DNA of 60,000 bases, taken from Cryptomeria japonica (taxonomy: Eukaryota > Streptophyta > Pinopsida > Cupressales > Cupressaceae). Below the pieces are notes generated by a model, which was not told where the DNA came from, ran no database searches, and was given only the letters and a program-made list of their open reading frames with translations. Position numbers and translations under genes: made by a program. This document shows positions 9,171 to 21,166 of the stretch, one piece after another. How positions within the stretch are numbered: position 1 is the stretch's first letter; each line of letters opens with the position of its first letter. The DNA lies in NCBI RefSeq assembly GCF_030272615.1, contig NC_081410.1, positions 572,769,241 to 572,829,240 of the forward strand, in the 5' to 3' direction.

Positions 9171-11666
9171 TGTTGGACACAATATGCCACTGAGAGGGGG
9201 GTGAATCAGTGGTATCCAAACTTTACCCTTCTAATCCCAAGTGACAATACCGGTTAGAAAAACAAACACTAAGAAATCTTATTAGTAAGCTAAAACAAAG
9301 CAACACAATGCAATCACACAAAAGAGGCACACCACATAACACCAGTATGTAGGAGGAAAACCCAAGATGGGAAAAACCTTGATGAGAAATGTTGCTAGAG
9401 TCTACTGCTCCAATCTAGCCTCACAATGACATCTGTTACAAAGTTTAGGGCACCAACCCAAGGAGCTACAACCCCTGATTTAGGGCACCAACCCAAGGAG
9501 CACCAACCTAAGGAGAACCAACCTTTGCATCGAGCTACAACTCAGTGATCATAATGATAGCATCAAATACAAAAGTAATTATACTGTTACAAGTGAATCT
9601 TTTAACCATTGCATATACTTCACTCTATCGGTGAGACACCTTCCCTGCTACACTGATTCACCTCTATCTATTGCTTCTTTATAGGTTTACACTCTTCTGG
9701 TTACCTTGCTCTACATCTACTTTGTCGGATCTCTCCTTCATTGTACTGGACTTTAGCACTCTCATTTGTCTTCCTTCTAGTACAATTACCTACCAGTTAT
9801 CTTCTTTGATGCAATCTATCTACTTTACCGATTGAACCCTCTGTTAAACCCTATCACTGATTTAACCTTTACTAACTGTTATCTTCTGCTATTTTCACTC
9901 TGACCAATCTAAATCTCTCATTCAACAGTTATATCCTCTCCCATCCAACAACAATACTCTCTCCTTTAGCAACCCTTAATAATATCTTTGGCTTGCATAT
10001 TTATAGACTGGTCTTCTCACCAAAATCCACATTCAAACTTGGTGCCTTAGGGTTTTCTTCATTGATCAAGAGGCACATCAAATCCAATCACATTTGATCA
10101 TATCACAACTTAGAGATGACTACCTACACATATCAGCCATTTAAGTGCCTTCCAGAATACACTTTCTATGTTTGGCATTGTGCATTCAATTTATCGGTTC
10201 ATTCCTTGGTCAAATGCCATAGATGGCTTAGTCATTTCCTTTGCCAACTTGACCTGCATAATCAACCTATTATGGATCTCTATTGTTGATTTGATCTTGA
10301 GCCGCAAACCTCTTCCATGAATCCTTGAGCTTCGCAGTTACCATTAGTGTTGGACCAACTGCCAACTATCTTACTGACCTTAGTTTACCGACCTCAGTTT
10401 ACCGACCTCTACATGTTCCATCTACCAATTCATGTATGTTTGCCACTTCATATCCACGTGGATTGACTATCGGTATCCACCTCTTCTCACTGAGTTGGTT
10501 CATGCTTAGTCATTGACCACACACTTAATCAGTATACACCTACCAGTCCACTAAACCTACTAGCACAAATTACCTTTCCAGTTAACCTTCTTGCCAATGA
10601 CTTCTTGGTCTTTCCAGTGTAATACCTTTGCCTGGTCACCCAAACATGCCGATTCACCACATGCATCATGTTCATCATCAGTTGATGAGGGAATTTTTCT
10701 TTTGCACTTCTTTTCAAATTGGTAACCACCTAGATGACTCCATGTCATCATTCTTCAACATAATGCACTGAGGCAACACCTTTTTCAATTTGTATCCCGG
10801 TAACTCCATGTGTGTTACTATAGAGCCTCAAGCATCATTTGGTTGAGTCACATCTTCACTGGTTTATTAGAGTCAAAAACTCATCAACTCAACTCTCCTT
10901 CCTTTGTCCTTGTAGCACACCATTCCTACACTTTTTGATCTAGTGCATATCTTTGATTTCATGTACTTGTGGTATCTTAGTGATTCACAAGTAGATCCCG
11001 TGTAAACCACCACACACTTACCATTTTCTACCAGCATTGCACAAGTGTGATCACCTTGTGTGAGCATATACATCTCCTACATAGAACCTAGTAGACATCC
11101 CCTTTGTCTACCTCACTATCTTGCAGCAGTCCAAACTCCAACCTGTGATATCATCTTCTTCCAAGGGGAGTGTTGCTTAATGAATTCACCATTTAAGCTG
11201 GTATACCCTTCTTTAATGGCTAGCCTTTTGCTAACATGTCGGACACATGCTTGCCTATTGGCAAGTGTACATCACCTCTAGTGTTGATGTGATCTTTAGT
11301 AACATTCCTCCTATTCATCACAAATAAGATCTGAAGAACCTCACTCATCCTTCTTGTACACTGGTCATAAGTTTGTCAGTTTGCAAGTGCTCACTATTAA
11401 CACAACTCCAATAATTTGACATCCTTTCCTTATTAGTGTTAGACTATACCAGTAACCTGTCCATTTCATCCACACAAGTTAAACACTGACTTGTGTACTG
11501 GTGGCTCTAGTGGTCATTCCTCTGAATGACATACTCTTGTTTACTAGTGAGTTTTAGCACTAGTTGACACCAATGGTTGCATGTCAACAATACTCCCATA
11601 CTGATTGTCTTGTTCTACTGGTAACATGCTATATCGGTTGACATCAATGACAACATGATAGCAACA
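9171..11666 (-). repeat. Element E left (3') LTR, about 2.5 kb
   Basis: It begins TGTTGGACACAATATG, as at 28051, and the two copies are collinear for over 700 bases until the right copy is cut. The inner end GATAGCAACA is followed by ATCTCCCCCTTT, the reverse complement of a polypurine tract. No convincing ORF lies inside. The length is far above the 0.75-1.2 kb of the other LTRs here. The inner boundary is inferred from the tract, because the partner end is missing. Confidence 0.75.
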
Positions 11667-13079
11667 ATCTCCCCCTTTGACATTGATGTCAACACCTGTA
11701 GTATCTAGGATACTATAAATTTCTTTCTCCCCCTTTGAAAAGAATGGCAAAGGGTCTATGGCATCCAGTATGCTACAAATTTCTTTCTCCCCCTTTTTAA
11801 AGGATGCATCTCCCCTTGAAACATAGATCTTTGGTCTTCATTCTTTTTTAAAAAAAATTTTCATCTGCCAGATCCTAAACTGGTACCCAAAAATAGCCCT
11901 TTGTACCAGTGGAATTGAGAATCTATAAATGTTGGTATTCTTTCACTTCCAAGACATCCATCACACTTGTGACACCCTCTATCACAACCATAATGCCAAC
12001 TACAAGTCTCAACAACTTTGTGCCATATATTCAACTAGTTGACCCACAAAGATTACAACATATATGGTCAACTATCGAACCACTACAATGTCAATCAGGA
12101 CATTTCCAATACCACCCGAGACATGATTTCATTTGTCCATACCATAGGAGCCACTAATGTCATTGAAAACAATTTACATACATGATTTACAGTTTTGGCT
12201 AACACACTTACCGGTAACAAACTACACATACTAGTTTACTCTACTAGTCCAATATATCCACCAGGGCACTTAATCCACTAATCTACACTTACCAGTGCCA
12301 AATTCCTCTGCTATCATTCATTTCACCCGGAACAGTGATCCACCATATTTGTGTAGATGTGTAGTCAAAACAGTAGCCACACATTGCATTCTCATATTTT
12401 CCTTTTTACCAGCAACAACCTATCTTTTACTTTGTTCTTATAAACCAAGGGGATGAATGGTCTGATCAGTATGAAGCCTGCCTTTAAGTCTTGCATCTCC
12501 TTCAAGCCATAGAAGATATCACTTGTGCATTTAATGTATAATTCTGGTCCATTGTTCTACTCTCTTCCTTCTTGCTCCAAACTTTCTTGATCTTTGCTCT
12601 TTTTTCATTTGAAGCCTTTGTAGAAGGTTTATTCTTCTTCTATTGATAGATCCTTACATTATCCACTTCTACAACATGACCGGAAGTAGTGTTGTATAAG
12701 CACACATCATCCATTGCAATCTCATGATTGGGGAACCTTCCAACATACCAGTTTACTTTTCTTTTTATGTTCATGCCATTGTAGTTGGCTACCTATCTCA
12801 ATGAATTCCTTGCATGTGTGGGAAAACTTCTCCTTTTGTTCCATGTAGGTCTTTGTTTCTCATATCATCTATAGCTACCTTTGAGTTGATTAGGATGGTT
12901 CCATTGGTCCCCATAGGAATGTGTGTTCTTCTTCCTACATTCATAACTTCTATGGCCAGATCCATTTGAGTTATAGCATACAACACTTGCATAACTGGGA
13001 GAGGGGATATGCATGTTTCTACTCTTTGAGGCTTTATGCTCATATGCATAACATCTATAGCCACTTGATTTACTATTCC
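11667..13079 (-). other. Element E 3' interior, no recognisable gene
   Basis: On the minus strand this follows the zinc-knuckle part of gag. Several CTCCCCCTTT tracts (11668, 11729, 11788) mark a purine-rich 3' region. Reading all frames gives no protease, integrase or polymerase motif. Confidence 0.6.
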
Positions 13080-13671
13080 TAGGAAGAACACTCTATCTAT
13101 TTCTAGATCTCATTTTACATTCATCTACCCTATGGCCATATCCTTTGCAAGAAAAACAATAACTGGAGAATGGAGGTATATTACTTATAAATTTATTCTG
13201 CCAAATATGAGGTGATCTTACTAGTTTGGCATCTCCATTTCTACTTCTCTGGGAATGGATCCTGGGTTGTCCATTCTAAGCAGTTGTTCCATCAGCTCCC
13301 TTCTTCTTCTATACTTGACTTGACTTGACTTGTAGATACCAGCATGTCCTTCTCTTCTACAGGTAGGGGGTCTTCTAGGTTGTCTTCTCTTTCTCTTGTT
13401 GTCGGTAAAGCCATCATCTCCTAGCTTCCCTGTTCCCTTAGGATCTTCATTACCCCTTCTTGCATCATATCAGACTATGAAGGTTTTTCCTTTGCCTTTT
13501 CCATTTGAGGAGACAAACTAAATGTCTTTTTGAGAAATCTCCTTTCTAGTGGAGCATTCACCCATACCACACCCTAATCCACTAGTTTCATTGGAATGTT
13601 TCTACTATCTTAACATCTTATCCAAGGCCTATGTGCCACTATTATACTTGATTATGACCTTAAGTTCATCT
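13080..13671 (-). pseudogene. Element E gag, C-terminal part with zinc knuckles
   Basis: Continues the gag frame broken by CopB: DELKVIIKYNSGT near 13670, then GLGCGMGE and NGKGKGKTF, then CFSCKGYGHRVDEC near 13165-13125, a complete CCHC knuckle. More degenerate knuckle-like copies follow further down (CYNSNGSGHRSYEC, near 12985). Stops break it. Confidence 0.78.
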
Positions 13672-13850
13672 TGTTGGAAATTTGGTGGAATTGATTATGT
13701 GTTGCATTGATGTTTTGTTATTGATGTCAACACTATATGTTTGGATGCTTTACCAGAACCCTACTTGTCCAGGTATTCTGAGTGATTTCTGGTTGACTTG
13801 GATCAGGTAGGCTCCAGTATAATCTAATGATGGAATTTGAATGTTCATGA
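13672..13850 (+). repeat. CopB 5' LTR, first part
   Basis: TGTTGGAAATTTGGTGGAATTG matches the 3' LTR start at 25701 in order. It is interrupted after GTTCATGA by CopC and continues at 20079. Confidence 0.92.
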
Positions 13851-14679
13851 TGTTAGGTCCCAGAGACAACTGAGAGGGGGGATGAATTAGTTGTCCAATA
13901 AATTCAAACCAAAATTAACTTAACCAAAACTTAATGCTTAATGCTGGTAAATAGTTTTATCAATTAATTGCAGTTCCAGTAAAGATTAATGTATGAAACA
14001 AAAAGACAATAACATCCATAACACATAATAAAAATATTTGTACGTGGAAACCCTGTAAGGGAAAAAACCATAGTGGGAATCCTTACCCACAATCCAATGA
14101 TACTACTGTAGATAGTATGTGTGTACAATATGGAGTCTGCACATGCAGAAAGGCTAGCTGCCTAGAGCTCACTGTTCAATCATAAAATGGGAGTCACAAT
14201 GACTACAATTGGATGGTTAAATCCAATGATAATGTACTGCACAAAATAGCATCTTCATATGTTGGATTCAGGACTAGTTAAGCTCTAATTATCTTCTCAA
14301 AACCTTCCTTCAATCTTCAAATGATGTCTGCATGTATAGCTCTGCTTATTTTCACATATACCTTGTTACAATCCATTTTTACAATCGCCTATCAATCTCA
14401 CAAATGAGATCTTACATATATACCAAAAGATAAGACCAAATGTGCACGTCAGCTTACAGATAATATTAAAATAAATTCAATTACAAATAAATCATTATGC
14501 GATGCATCATGTTGGCTCAATGCATTTACAATCATAATAAATCATCTCCATAATGTGTCATGCTGATCTGGAATAGATATCCTTGCTGGCGCATAACCAA
14601 AGATCTCAAAGTGTTGATAAGTGTTGACAAGTGTTGACATCAATGACAAAGCCATATCAACATATCCAAAATACCAACA
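13851..14679 (-). repeat. CopC 3' LTR (left)
   Basis: TGTTAGGTCCCAGAG to ATACCAACA, collinear with 19240-20073. The shared module GCACATGCAG / CTAGAGCTCACTG lies at 14134-14180 on the + strand. Confidence 0.95.
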
Positions 14680-15018
14680 ATCTCCCCCTTTGGCATTGAT
14701 GGCAACACAAGATGGAAAAACCATCAAAGTGCCAAAACAGAAATGCCAAAAACCAAAAACCAACAATCTCCCAAAGAGATCATTAACCGAAACATAATGT
14801 CTCTTACCCTAGGAATAATCTCTCCCAAAAGATAATGTGTTTTTCCAAAATATCTCTCCCCCTTTGAGATCAAATGCCAAAGCAATACAAAAACCAAATT
14901 CAAATACCAACTTATTACAAAATACCAACTACTCCCCCTGAGAAGCAACTCTCGTCATCAAAGTCGGAATAAAAGATTTCTCTGTTAATTCTATCAGTTG
15001 ATGACAAACATCAACTGT
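14680..15018 (-). other. CopC polypurine tract and 3' untranslated region
   Basis: ATCTCCCCCTTTGG at 14680-14693 is the terminal tract read from the other strand. Further tracts at 14860-14868 (CTCCCCCTTT) and 14932-14940 (CTCCCCCTG) repeat the motif. GTGTTGACATCAATGACAAA (14631-14650, in the LTR) and 14689-14708 form an inverted repeat with 18 of 20 matches around the tract. Confidence 0.8.
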
Positions 15019-15880
15019 CTAAGTCTCTACTAGTGGGGGTAGAACTCCAAGCTGCTCTCTAAGATATTCAAAAGTCTCCTTAGACAAAGGCTTAGTAAAA
15101 ATATCTGCAATCTTCTCTTTAATATTCACATAGATCAATTTCAGTTTTTTTGCTTCAACATTCTCTTTCAGAAAATTGAATTTGATAGAAACATCTTTAG
15201 TTTTTGAGTGAAATACCAGGTTCTTAGATATATCAATTGCTACCATATTATCACAGTAAATAGTTATAAGTTCCTTGCATTTTACCTTTATGTCCTTCAA
15301 CATTTGTTTGATCCATAATACCCATGTACAATTAGTTGTTGCTGCAACATATTCTGATTCTGCTGTTGATAGTGATGTACAACTCTATTTCTCACTCAAA
15401 CAAGAAATTAATCTGCTACCAAGAAAAAATGCTCTACCGGTGGTGCTTTTTCTATCATCTACATCTCCTGCCCAATTGGCATCTGTGTATGCACATAAAT
15501 CAAAATTTTCATCTCTAGGATACCATAAGCCAATATTTGTAGTGCCTTGTAGGTGCTGAAAAATCCTTTTTACTATTGATTCATAATTTTCTTTAGGATT
15601 ACTCTAAAATATTGAAACAATACATACTACATTCATAATATCGGGTCTTGTTTGTGTCAAATATAGTAAACCTCCTATCATAGACTTGTATCTAGTCAGA
15701 TTAATAGGTGTTGATTCATCCTTCAAAGATAGTTTATCAATTGTAGTCATAGGTGTGCTTACCGGTTTAGAGTTTCCCATGCCAAATTTCTTTAGTAATT
15801 CCTTCAAGTACTTAGATTGAGATAAGAATATACCTTTATCAGTCTATGAAATCTACAATCCTAAAAATAATTTTATCTCT
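15019..15880 (-). pseudogene. CopC connection and RNase H domain
   Basis: The minus strand reads MKELLKKFGMGNSKPVSTPM and GGLLYLTQTRPDI (15807-15604). RNase H then follows with AYTDANWAGD near 15500, TAESEYVAA near 15360 and IYCDNMVAIDIS near 15260, the residues that bind the catalytic metals in copia. It ends FTKPLSKETFEYLREQLG before a stop at 15019. One stop near 15395 and a frameshift near 15610 break it. The enzyme degrades the RNA strand of the RNA-DNA hybrid. Confidence 0.93.
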
Positions 15881-15942
15881 CCAATCATAGACATTTCAAA
15901 TTCTTGCTGCATTTTATTAGAAAAGTCTTTACACAATCCATC

Positions 15943-16803
15943 TTATCCTTCAAAGATTATATCATCAACAAAAACTTCAATAACCAAGATGTCATCATTA
16001 GTTACTTTGTAGTATATATTGATGTCTGCATTACCTTTAGTGTAACCAAGCTTCAAAAGATATTTGTCCAATCTAGCATACCAAGCTCTAGGAGCTTGCT
16101 TTAGTCCATACAAATCTTTCCTTAACCCGCAAACCATATCTTTGTCATCTATCAAAGAAAATCCATTAGGTTGTTCAATATAAACTTCTTCTTCAAGATC
16201 TCCATTCAGAAATGCACATTTAACATCCATTTGATATACTTTATAGTTCTTGTGTGCTGCAAAAGCCAATAAAAGTCTGACTACCTCAATTCTAGCTACT
16301 AGTGCAAAGGTTTCATTGTAATCAATTCCTTCTTTCTGTGAATATCCCTTACACACTAGTCTTGCTTTATTTTTGATAACCTTGCCATCTTCATTAAGTT
16401 TATTTCTGAAAACCCATTTAGTTCCAATTACATTTTTGTCTTTAGGCCAGGGAACTAATGACCAAGTGTTATTCCTTTCAATTTGTTCCAATTCATCTTC
16501 CATAGCTTTAATCCAATATTTATCTTCACATGCCTCATTAATTGATGTAGGTTCAATTTGATAAATAAGACATAGCTCTTTATTTGCCAATCTTCCTCTA
16601 GTCATAACTCCTTGATATTTATTTTCAATTATTTGATCTTCAGAGTGATTCAATCTAACATACCGGGGTGTTTTTACTTGCTGTTGTTCTTTAGTGACTG
16701 TTGAATCCTCAGATGATGCCATTGTAACTAGATCAACATTATGTACTAGTGTACTCATAGTAGGTTCATTTGTGATTATCTCTATTGCCAGTTCAAAGTC
16801 CAT
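15943..16803 (-). pseudogene. CopC reverse transcriptase (RVT_2), 286 codons still open
   Basis: After a linker of about 90 residues the frame reads NNTWSLVPWPKDKNVIGTKW, then [50 protein letters not shown] and EVFVDDIIFEG at the end. QMDVK and FVDD carry the catalytic aspartates. A stop directly after FVDDIIFEG ends the frame, so the thumb region is out of frame. This is the longest open copia segment in the window. Confidence 0.93.
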
Positions 16804-16863
16804 GTACCTTGAATTTCCTCTAAACTATTCATCAATCTTCACATTTGCACTCTCAACAATTTT

Positions 16864-17778
16864 CTACAATCTTTTGTTAAAAAATCTATATGCCTTGCTC
16901 TTAGATGAATAACCAAGAAATATTCCTTCATCACTTCTAGGATCAAATTTTTCAATATACTCATCTCTTCTAATATAGAATTTACTTCCAAATATTTTGA
17001 AATATTTAAGAGTAGGAGTATTGCCTAACCATAGTTCATGAGGGGTCTTACTGGTTTCACCTTTGATGTGAACTCTATTGAATGTATAAACTATTGTATT
17101 GACTGCTTCTCTCCAATATATATGAGGTAGATTCACTTCTGATATCATGCTTCTAGCTGCATCTAAGATAGTTCTATTTTTCCTTTCCACAACTCCATTC
17201 TGCTAGGGTGTCTAAGGTGCTAATAACTGTCTTTTGATCACATTCACTTCACAGAATGTATTAAATTCCTTAGATGTGAATTCACCTCCTTGATCTAATC
17301 TCAAACATTTGATTTTTTTGCCATTTTCATTCTCTATCATTACCTTGAATACTTTGAATCTCCCAAATGCTTCAGATTTCTCCCTAAGAAAAGTAACCCA
17401 GCACATTCTAGAATAGTCGTCAATGATTAGCATAAAATACCTATCTCCTTGTATACTTCTAGTTCTTGCTGGACCAAATAAATCAGTATGAATTAAATCA
17501 AGAACATTGCTAGATTTCTTTGGAATACTCTTGAAAGTTGCTCTAACTTGCTTTCCAAATTGACATTCCTTACATACCGGATTGTGAGGTTTAACAATCT
17601 TAGGTAAATCTCTTACTACCTTAGTTGTGCTAATTTTCACAATGCAATCAAAATTTACATGACAAAGTCTCTTATGCCATAACCAACTTACATCAATATG
17701 TGCAATCAAACATGCTTTCTCATTGTTATTCAAATGAAAGATATTACCTCTAGTCTGATTACCGGTTGCAATTTCCAA
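16864..17778 (-). pseudogene. CopC integrase (HHCC zinc domain and DDE core)
   Basis: The first frame (17778-17212) has the GAG-pre-integrase zinc site with H35, H40, C69 and C72, then HTDLFGP (first catalytic Asp, residue 99) and LRLDQGGEF (second Asp, residue 162). After two stops at 17211 and 17205 the text resumes with VVERKNRTILDAARS, holding the catalytic Glu, and continues through TPHELWLGNTP to DEGIFLGYSSKSK at 16900. The DDE triad is complete in the broken text. Integrase inserts the cDNA into the genome. Confidence 0.93.
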
Positions 17779-18240
17779 ACCAATTCTATTTAAGATTTTG
17801 CATTTACCATTCTTGAATTGTAACTAAAATCCTTTCTCAACTAATTGACCAACACTCAAAAGATTATGTTTCAAACCTTCAACATAGTAAACATTATCAA
17901 TATTGTGCTTACCATCAAAACATATAGTTCCTTTTCCTTTGATCATACAAGCTTTATCATCTCCAAATCTCACTAGACCTCCATTGTATTCTTGAAAGGT
18001 TAAGAATTTACTCTTATCATGAGTCATGTGCTGTGAACATCTAGAATCAATGATCCATTCATCCTTATCTTCAATTTTAGCTGCCAGGGATTACTCTACT
18101 AGTTGAATAGTAGGTATTAGTTGATCTTATGTTATAGCAACAAAATCTCATCCATTGTCTGTCAGATCCTCATTAGAACCATCAATAACTCCTTCATCAA
18201 CATAATAACAAGATTTGTCTCTATTCTTCTTAAAATTGTA
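17779..18240 (-). pseudogene. CopC aspartic protease region
   Basis: The copia protease text DEWIIDSRCSQHMTHDKSKF is read near 18057-18000, followed by GGLVRFGDDKACMIKGKGTI and NVYYVEGLKHNLLSVGQL. The active-site triplet normally reads D-S/T-G; here the Gly is Arg (DSR). Stops near 18120, 18090 and 17822 break the frame. Confidence 0.85.
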
Positions 18241-19182
18241 TCATTGATAATCAAGGTTAGGATTATATGTTCTTTTAGCTTCTTCTCTTAATATTGCATG
18301 TCTATCAAGACACCTAGAAGCCATATGACCAATTTTATTGTAGTTGAAACATTTAAAGGGTGCTTTACCTTCATACCTACTTCCAACTAGACTTTTAGGC
18401 ATTTTCCTTGCAAATAGTGCTTCAAGCTCTTCCAATTCCTCATTCTCCTTCCCTATTTCTTTAGATTCTCTTTCATAAAAGGATTTCCAATCAGATTTCT
18501 CAGATGATGATGATGATGCTACAAATGATGATGATGATTCCTTAAAAGATAGATCTGTCTTAATAGTAGCAATAGGACCAAATTCCTCAAGTTCAAAAGC
18601 TGAAAGTTTTCCAACCAAAGTGTCTCTAGATACTGATGCATTAGGCATTGTTCTCAATTCATTTATAGTAGTAACTTTCATTTTATATATTGGTGGAAAA
18701 GTTCTTAAAACTTTAGAAATAGTTTCATCATCACTTAAGGCTCCTCCACAACATTGTATACCCAAAATAATTTCATTTACTCTTTCTAAAGCAAAAATTC
18801 TTTCATCTTCTTCCTTTTTCAGATTTTCATACCTGACCCGGAAGCATTCAAGTTTTGCAATTTTGATTGTGGTATCACCTTCACTCAATGTTTCAAATTT
18901 GTCCCAAATAGTGTTAGTAGTAAATCTATCTGATAATCCCATGATTTGCTGATCTGACAATGCACTCAAAAGTGCTTATCTTGCTTTGCAATCATTTTCC
19001 TCATCTTTTGCCAAGTTTGGTGGATTAGGTTAACCTTGAGTAGGAGCAGTATAACCATTCTTTGTAACATCCCATATGTCCTTTCCAATGCAATTCAGAT
19101 GTGTCTCCATCCTGATCTTTCATATGCCACAGTTAGTTCCATCAAGTTTAGGACTGTCCTTCCTAAAATAGTTAGAAGACAT
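18241..19182 (-). pseudogene. CopC gag
   Basis: The frame starts at ATG 19182 (MSSNYFRKDSPKLDGTN), as in the copia Gag family (UBN2/DUF4219 type, judged by eye). The body reads LSALSDQQIMGLSDRF and RVNEIILGIQCCGGALSDDE, then INELRTM. A Ser-rich linker precedes one zinc knuckle, CFNYNKIGHMASRC, in which the second Cys is Tyr. Stops near 19120, 19030 and 18970 separate the start from the 242-codon open part (18969-18241). Confidence 0.9.
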
Positions 19183-19223
19183 TGGATCTCCTCAAGCTGC
19201 TAAACTTCTACAAAAAGAGGACT

Positions 19224-19239
19224 AGGCTCTTATACCAAT
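19224..19239 (-). other. CopC primer-binding site
   Basis: On the minus strand ATTGGTATAAGAGCC follows the 5' LTR, one base away from the canonical TGGTATCAGAGC of initiator tRNA-Met primed elements. Confidence 0.85.
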
Positions 19240-20073
19240 TGTTAGGTCCCAGAGACAACTAAGAGGGGGGGGGGGTGAATTAGTTGTCCAATAAATTCAA
19301 ACCAAAATTAACTTAACCAAAACTTAATGCTTAATGTCGGTAAATAGTTTTATTAGTTAATTACAATACCGGTAAAGATTAATGCATGAAATAGAAAGAG
19401 AATAACATCCACAACACATAACATAAATATTTGTATGTGGAAACCTTGTAAGGGGAAAAACCATAGTGGGAAGCCTTACCCACAATTAGATGATACTACT
19501 ACAGATAGTATGTGTGTACAATATGGAGTCTGCACATGCAGAAAGGTCAGCTGCCTAGAGCTCACTGCTCAATCACAAAATGGGAGTCACAATGACTACA
19601 ATTGGATGGTTAAATCCAATGATAATGTACTACACAAAATAGCATCTTCATATGCTGGATTCAGTACCAGTTAAGCTTTGATTATCTTCTCAAAACCTTC
19701 CTTCAATCTTCAAATGATGTCTACGTGTATAGCTCTTCTTATTTTCGCATATACCTTATTACAATCCCTTTTTTTCAATCACCTATCAATCTCACAAATG
19801 AGATCTTACATATATACCAAAAGCTAAGACCAAATGTGTAGGTCGGCTTACAAAGAATATTACAATAAAATCAATTACAAATAAATCATTATGTGATGCA
19901 TCATGTCAGCTCAAAGCATTTACAATAATAATAAATCATCTCCATAACATGTCGTGTTGATCTAGAATAGATATGCTTGCCGGTGCATAGCAAAATATCT
20001 CCAAGTGCTGATAAGTGTTGACAAGTGTTGACATCAATGACAAAACCATATCAACATTTCCAAAATACCAACA
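19240..20073 (-). repeat. CopC 5' LTR (right)
   Basis: TGTTAGGTCCCAGAG to ATACCAACA, collinear with 13851-14679. A G11 run at 19264-19274 replaces G6 in the other copy. Confidence 0.95.
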
Positions 20074-21108
20074 CATGATGCTTATGCTCATACTTGATCA
20101 TTTGGTTTGGGTATAGTGTTTGGATGCTATCCTTCTTACTAAGAAGTTTGGTTTCTGGTTCCAATGAGCGTTTCACCAAAAGAGCTTTTGGTGGAGATAT
20201 TTGTTGAATTGCCTAATGTTGGTGCATCTTTTGATGGAGTTTCAGGATTTTGTTGATGATCTTGTTCAAGACATGGTGTTTGGAGATCATTGTTGAAGCC
20301 TGCGGACCTATACTTGGTCTCGGTTGATCCAAGTTATGGACCGACATTGACATAATGTATGGATAGGACCTATTATTGTATTTTTGGGATGTCTTATGTG
20401 TTGGATATTATTTGTTTGTCCTAAGGCCGACATGGTTTATATTTATGTAAATGGTTTATTATCTGGTGGCCAACTTGATTGTTTATGGTCGAGGGTTTGT
20501 ATATATAGATGTAAGATCTCATTGTAGATCATCATGGTTTTTGTAAGAGATCATGGTCAAGGAATGTATTGTGTGAAAAATGTAATATCATTCAAGTAGA
20601 GGAGTTGATCGATCATTGGAGATTGAATTGGGTTTATGTATGAGGATTTAGTCCTCCAATATTGAGCTTAACCATAACTATACTCTAGCATAGGAGATGC
20701 TATCTTTTATAGTACAACACTTCTCTAGATTGTAGTATGGATTTGTATGTAGTCAATGAGACTCCTTTTGTGATGAGCAGTGTGCTCTAGGCTATTGTCC
20801 TTCCTACAAGTGCAGACCCCTTCATTTTAATTCACATACTTTTTGCAGAAGTATTATCTAACTGTGGGTAGGCTTCCCACCATGGTTTTTCCCTTTACTA
20901 GGTTTTCCACGTATAAATATTGGTGTTGTGCAAATGGATTTTATTCTATGATTACTGTTTATGCTTAATTTAATTAACTATTATTCTGGTATTATTGTTT
21001 TGGGTTCTGGTGTTAATGTATAAATTGCTAATGCTTCCAGTAATATGTGACAACTGATTCACCCCTCCCCCCTCTTATTTGTCTTCTGGTTATCCAAATT
21101 GTCTAACA
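20074..21108 (+). repeat. CopB 5' LTR, second part (with TSD copy CATGA at 20074-20078)
   Basis: Continues the LTR interrupted at 13850 and matches 25880-26912 in order. A TATA box, TATATATAG, lies at 20500-20508, repeated in the 3' LTR at 26305-26313. The end GTCTAACA is followed by the primer site. Confidence 0.93.
20500..20508 (+). promoter_or_regulatory. TATA box in CopB LTR (also 26305-26313)
   Basis: TATATATAG is conserved in both LTR copies and followed by GATGTAAGATCTCATTG. The position inside the LTR, before the R-like module at 20773, fits the element's own promoter. Confidence 0.6.
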
Positions 21109-21123
21109 ATTGATATCAGAGCT
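21109..21123 (+). other. CopB primer-binding site
   Basis: ATTGATATCAGAGCT abuts the LTR; it differs by one base from TGGTATCAGAGC. Confidence 0.85.
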
Positions 21124-21166
21124 TTGGTTCTCTCTACAAAAATCTTAACTGCTTGAGGAAGATCCT

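Larger units (their letters stand above)
13851..20073 (-). mobile_element. CopC: full-length Ty1/copia element, minus strand, inserted in the CopB 5' LTR
   Basis: 6,223 bp with LTRs at 13851-14679 and 19240-20073 and TSD CATGA at 13846-13850 and 20074-20078. Removing it restores GTTCATGATGCTTATGC as in the CopB 3' LTR. It holds the full copia order on the minus strand. Its two LTRs look very alike, which fits its place as an innermost, hence younger, insertion. Stops and frameshifts still break the polyprotein. Confidence 0.95.

Noticed and set aside
10325-11281. Short ORFs in the long LTR of element E
   Set aside because: They are 60-75 codons, overlap on both strands, have no motif, and cannot be compared with the other LTR copy, which is cut before this point.
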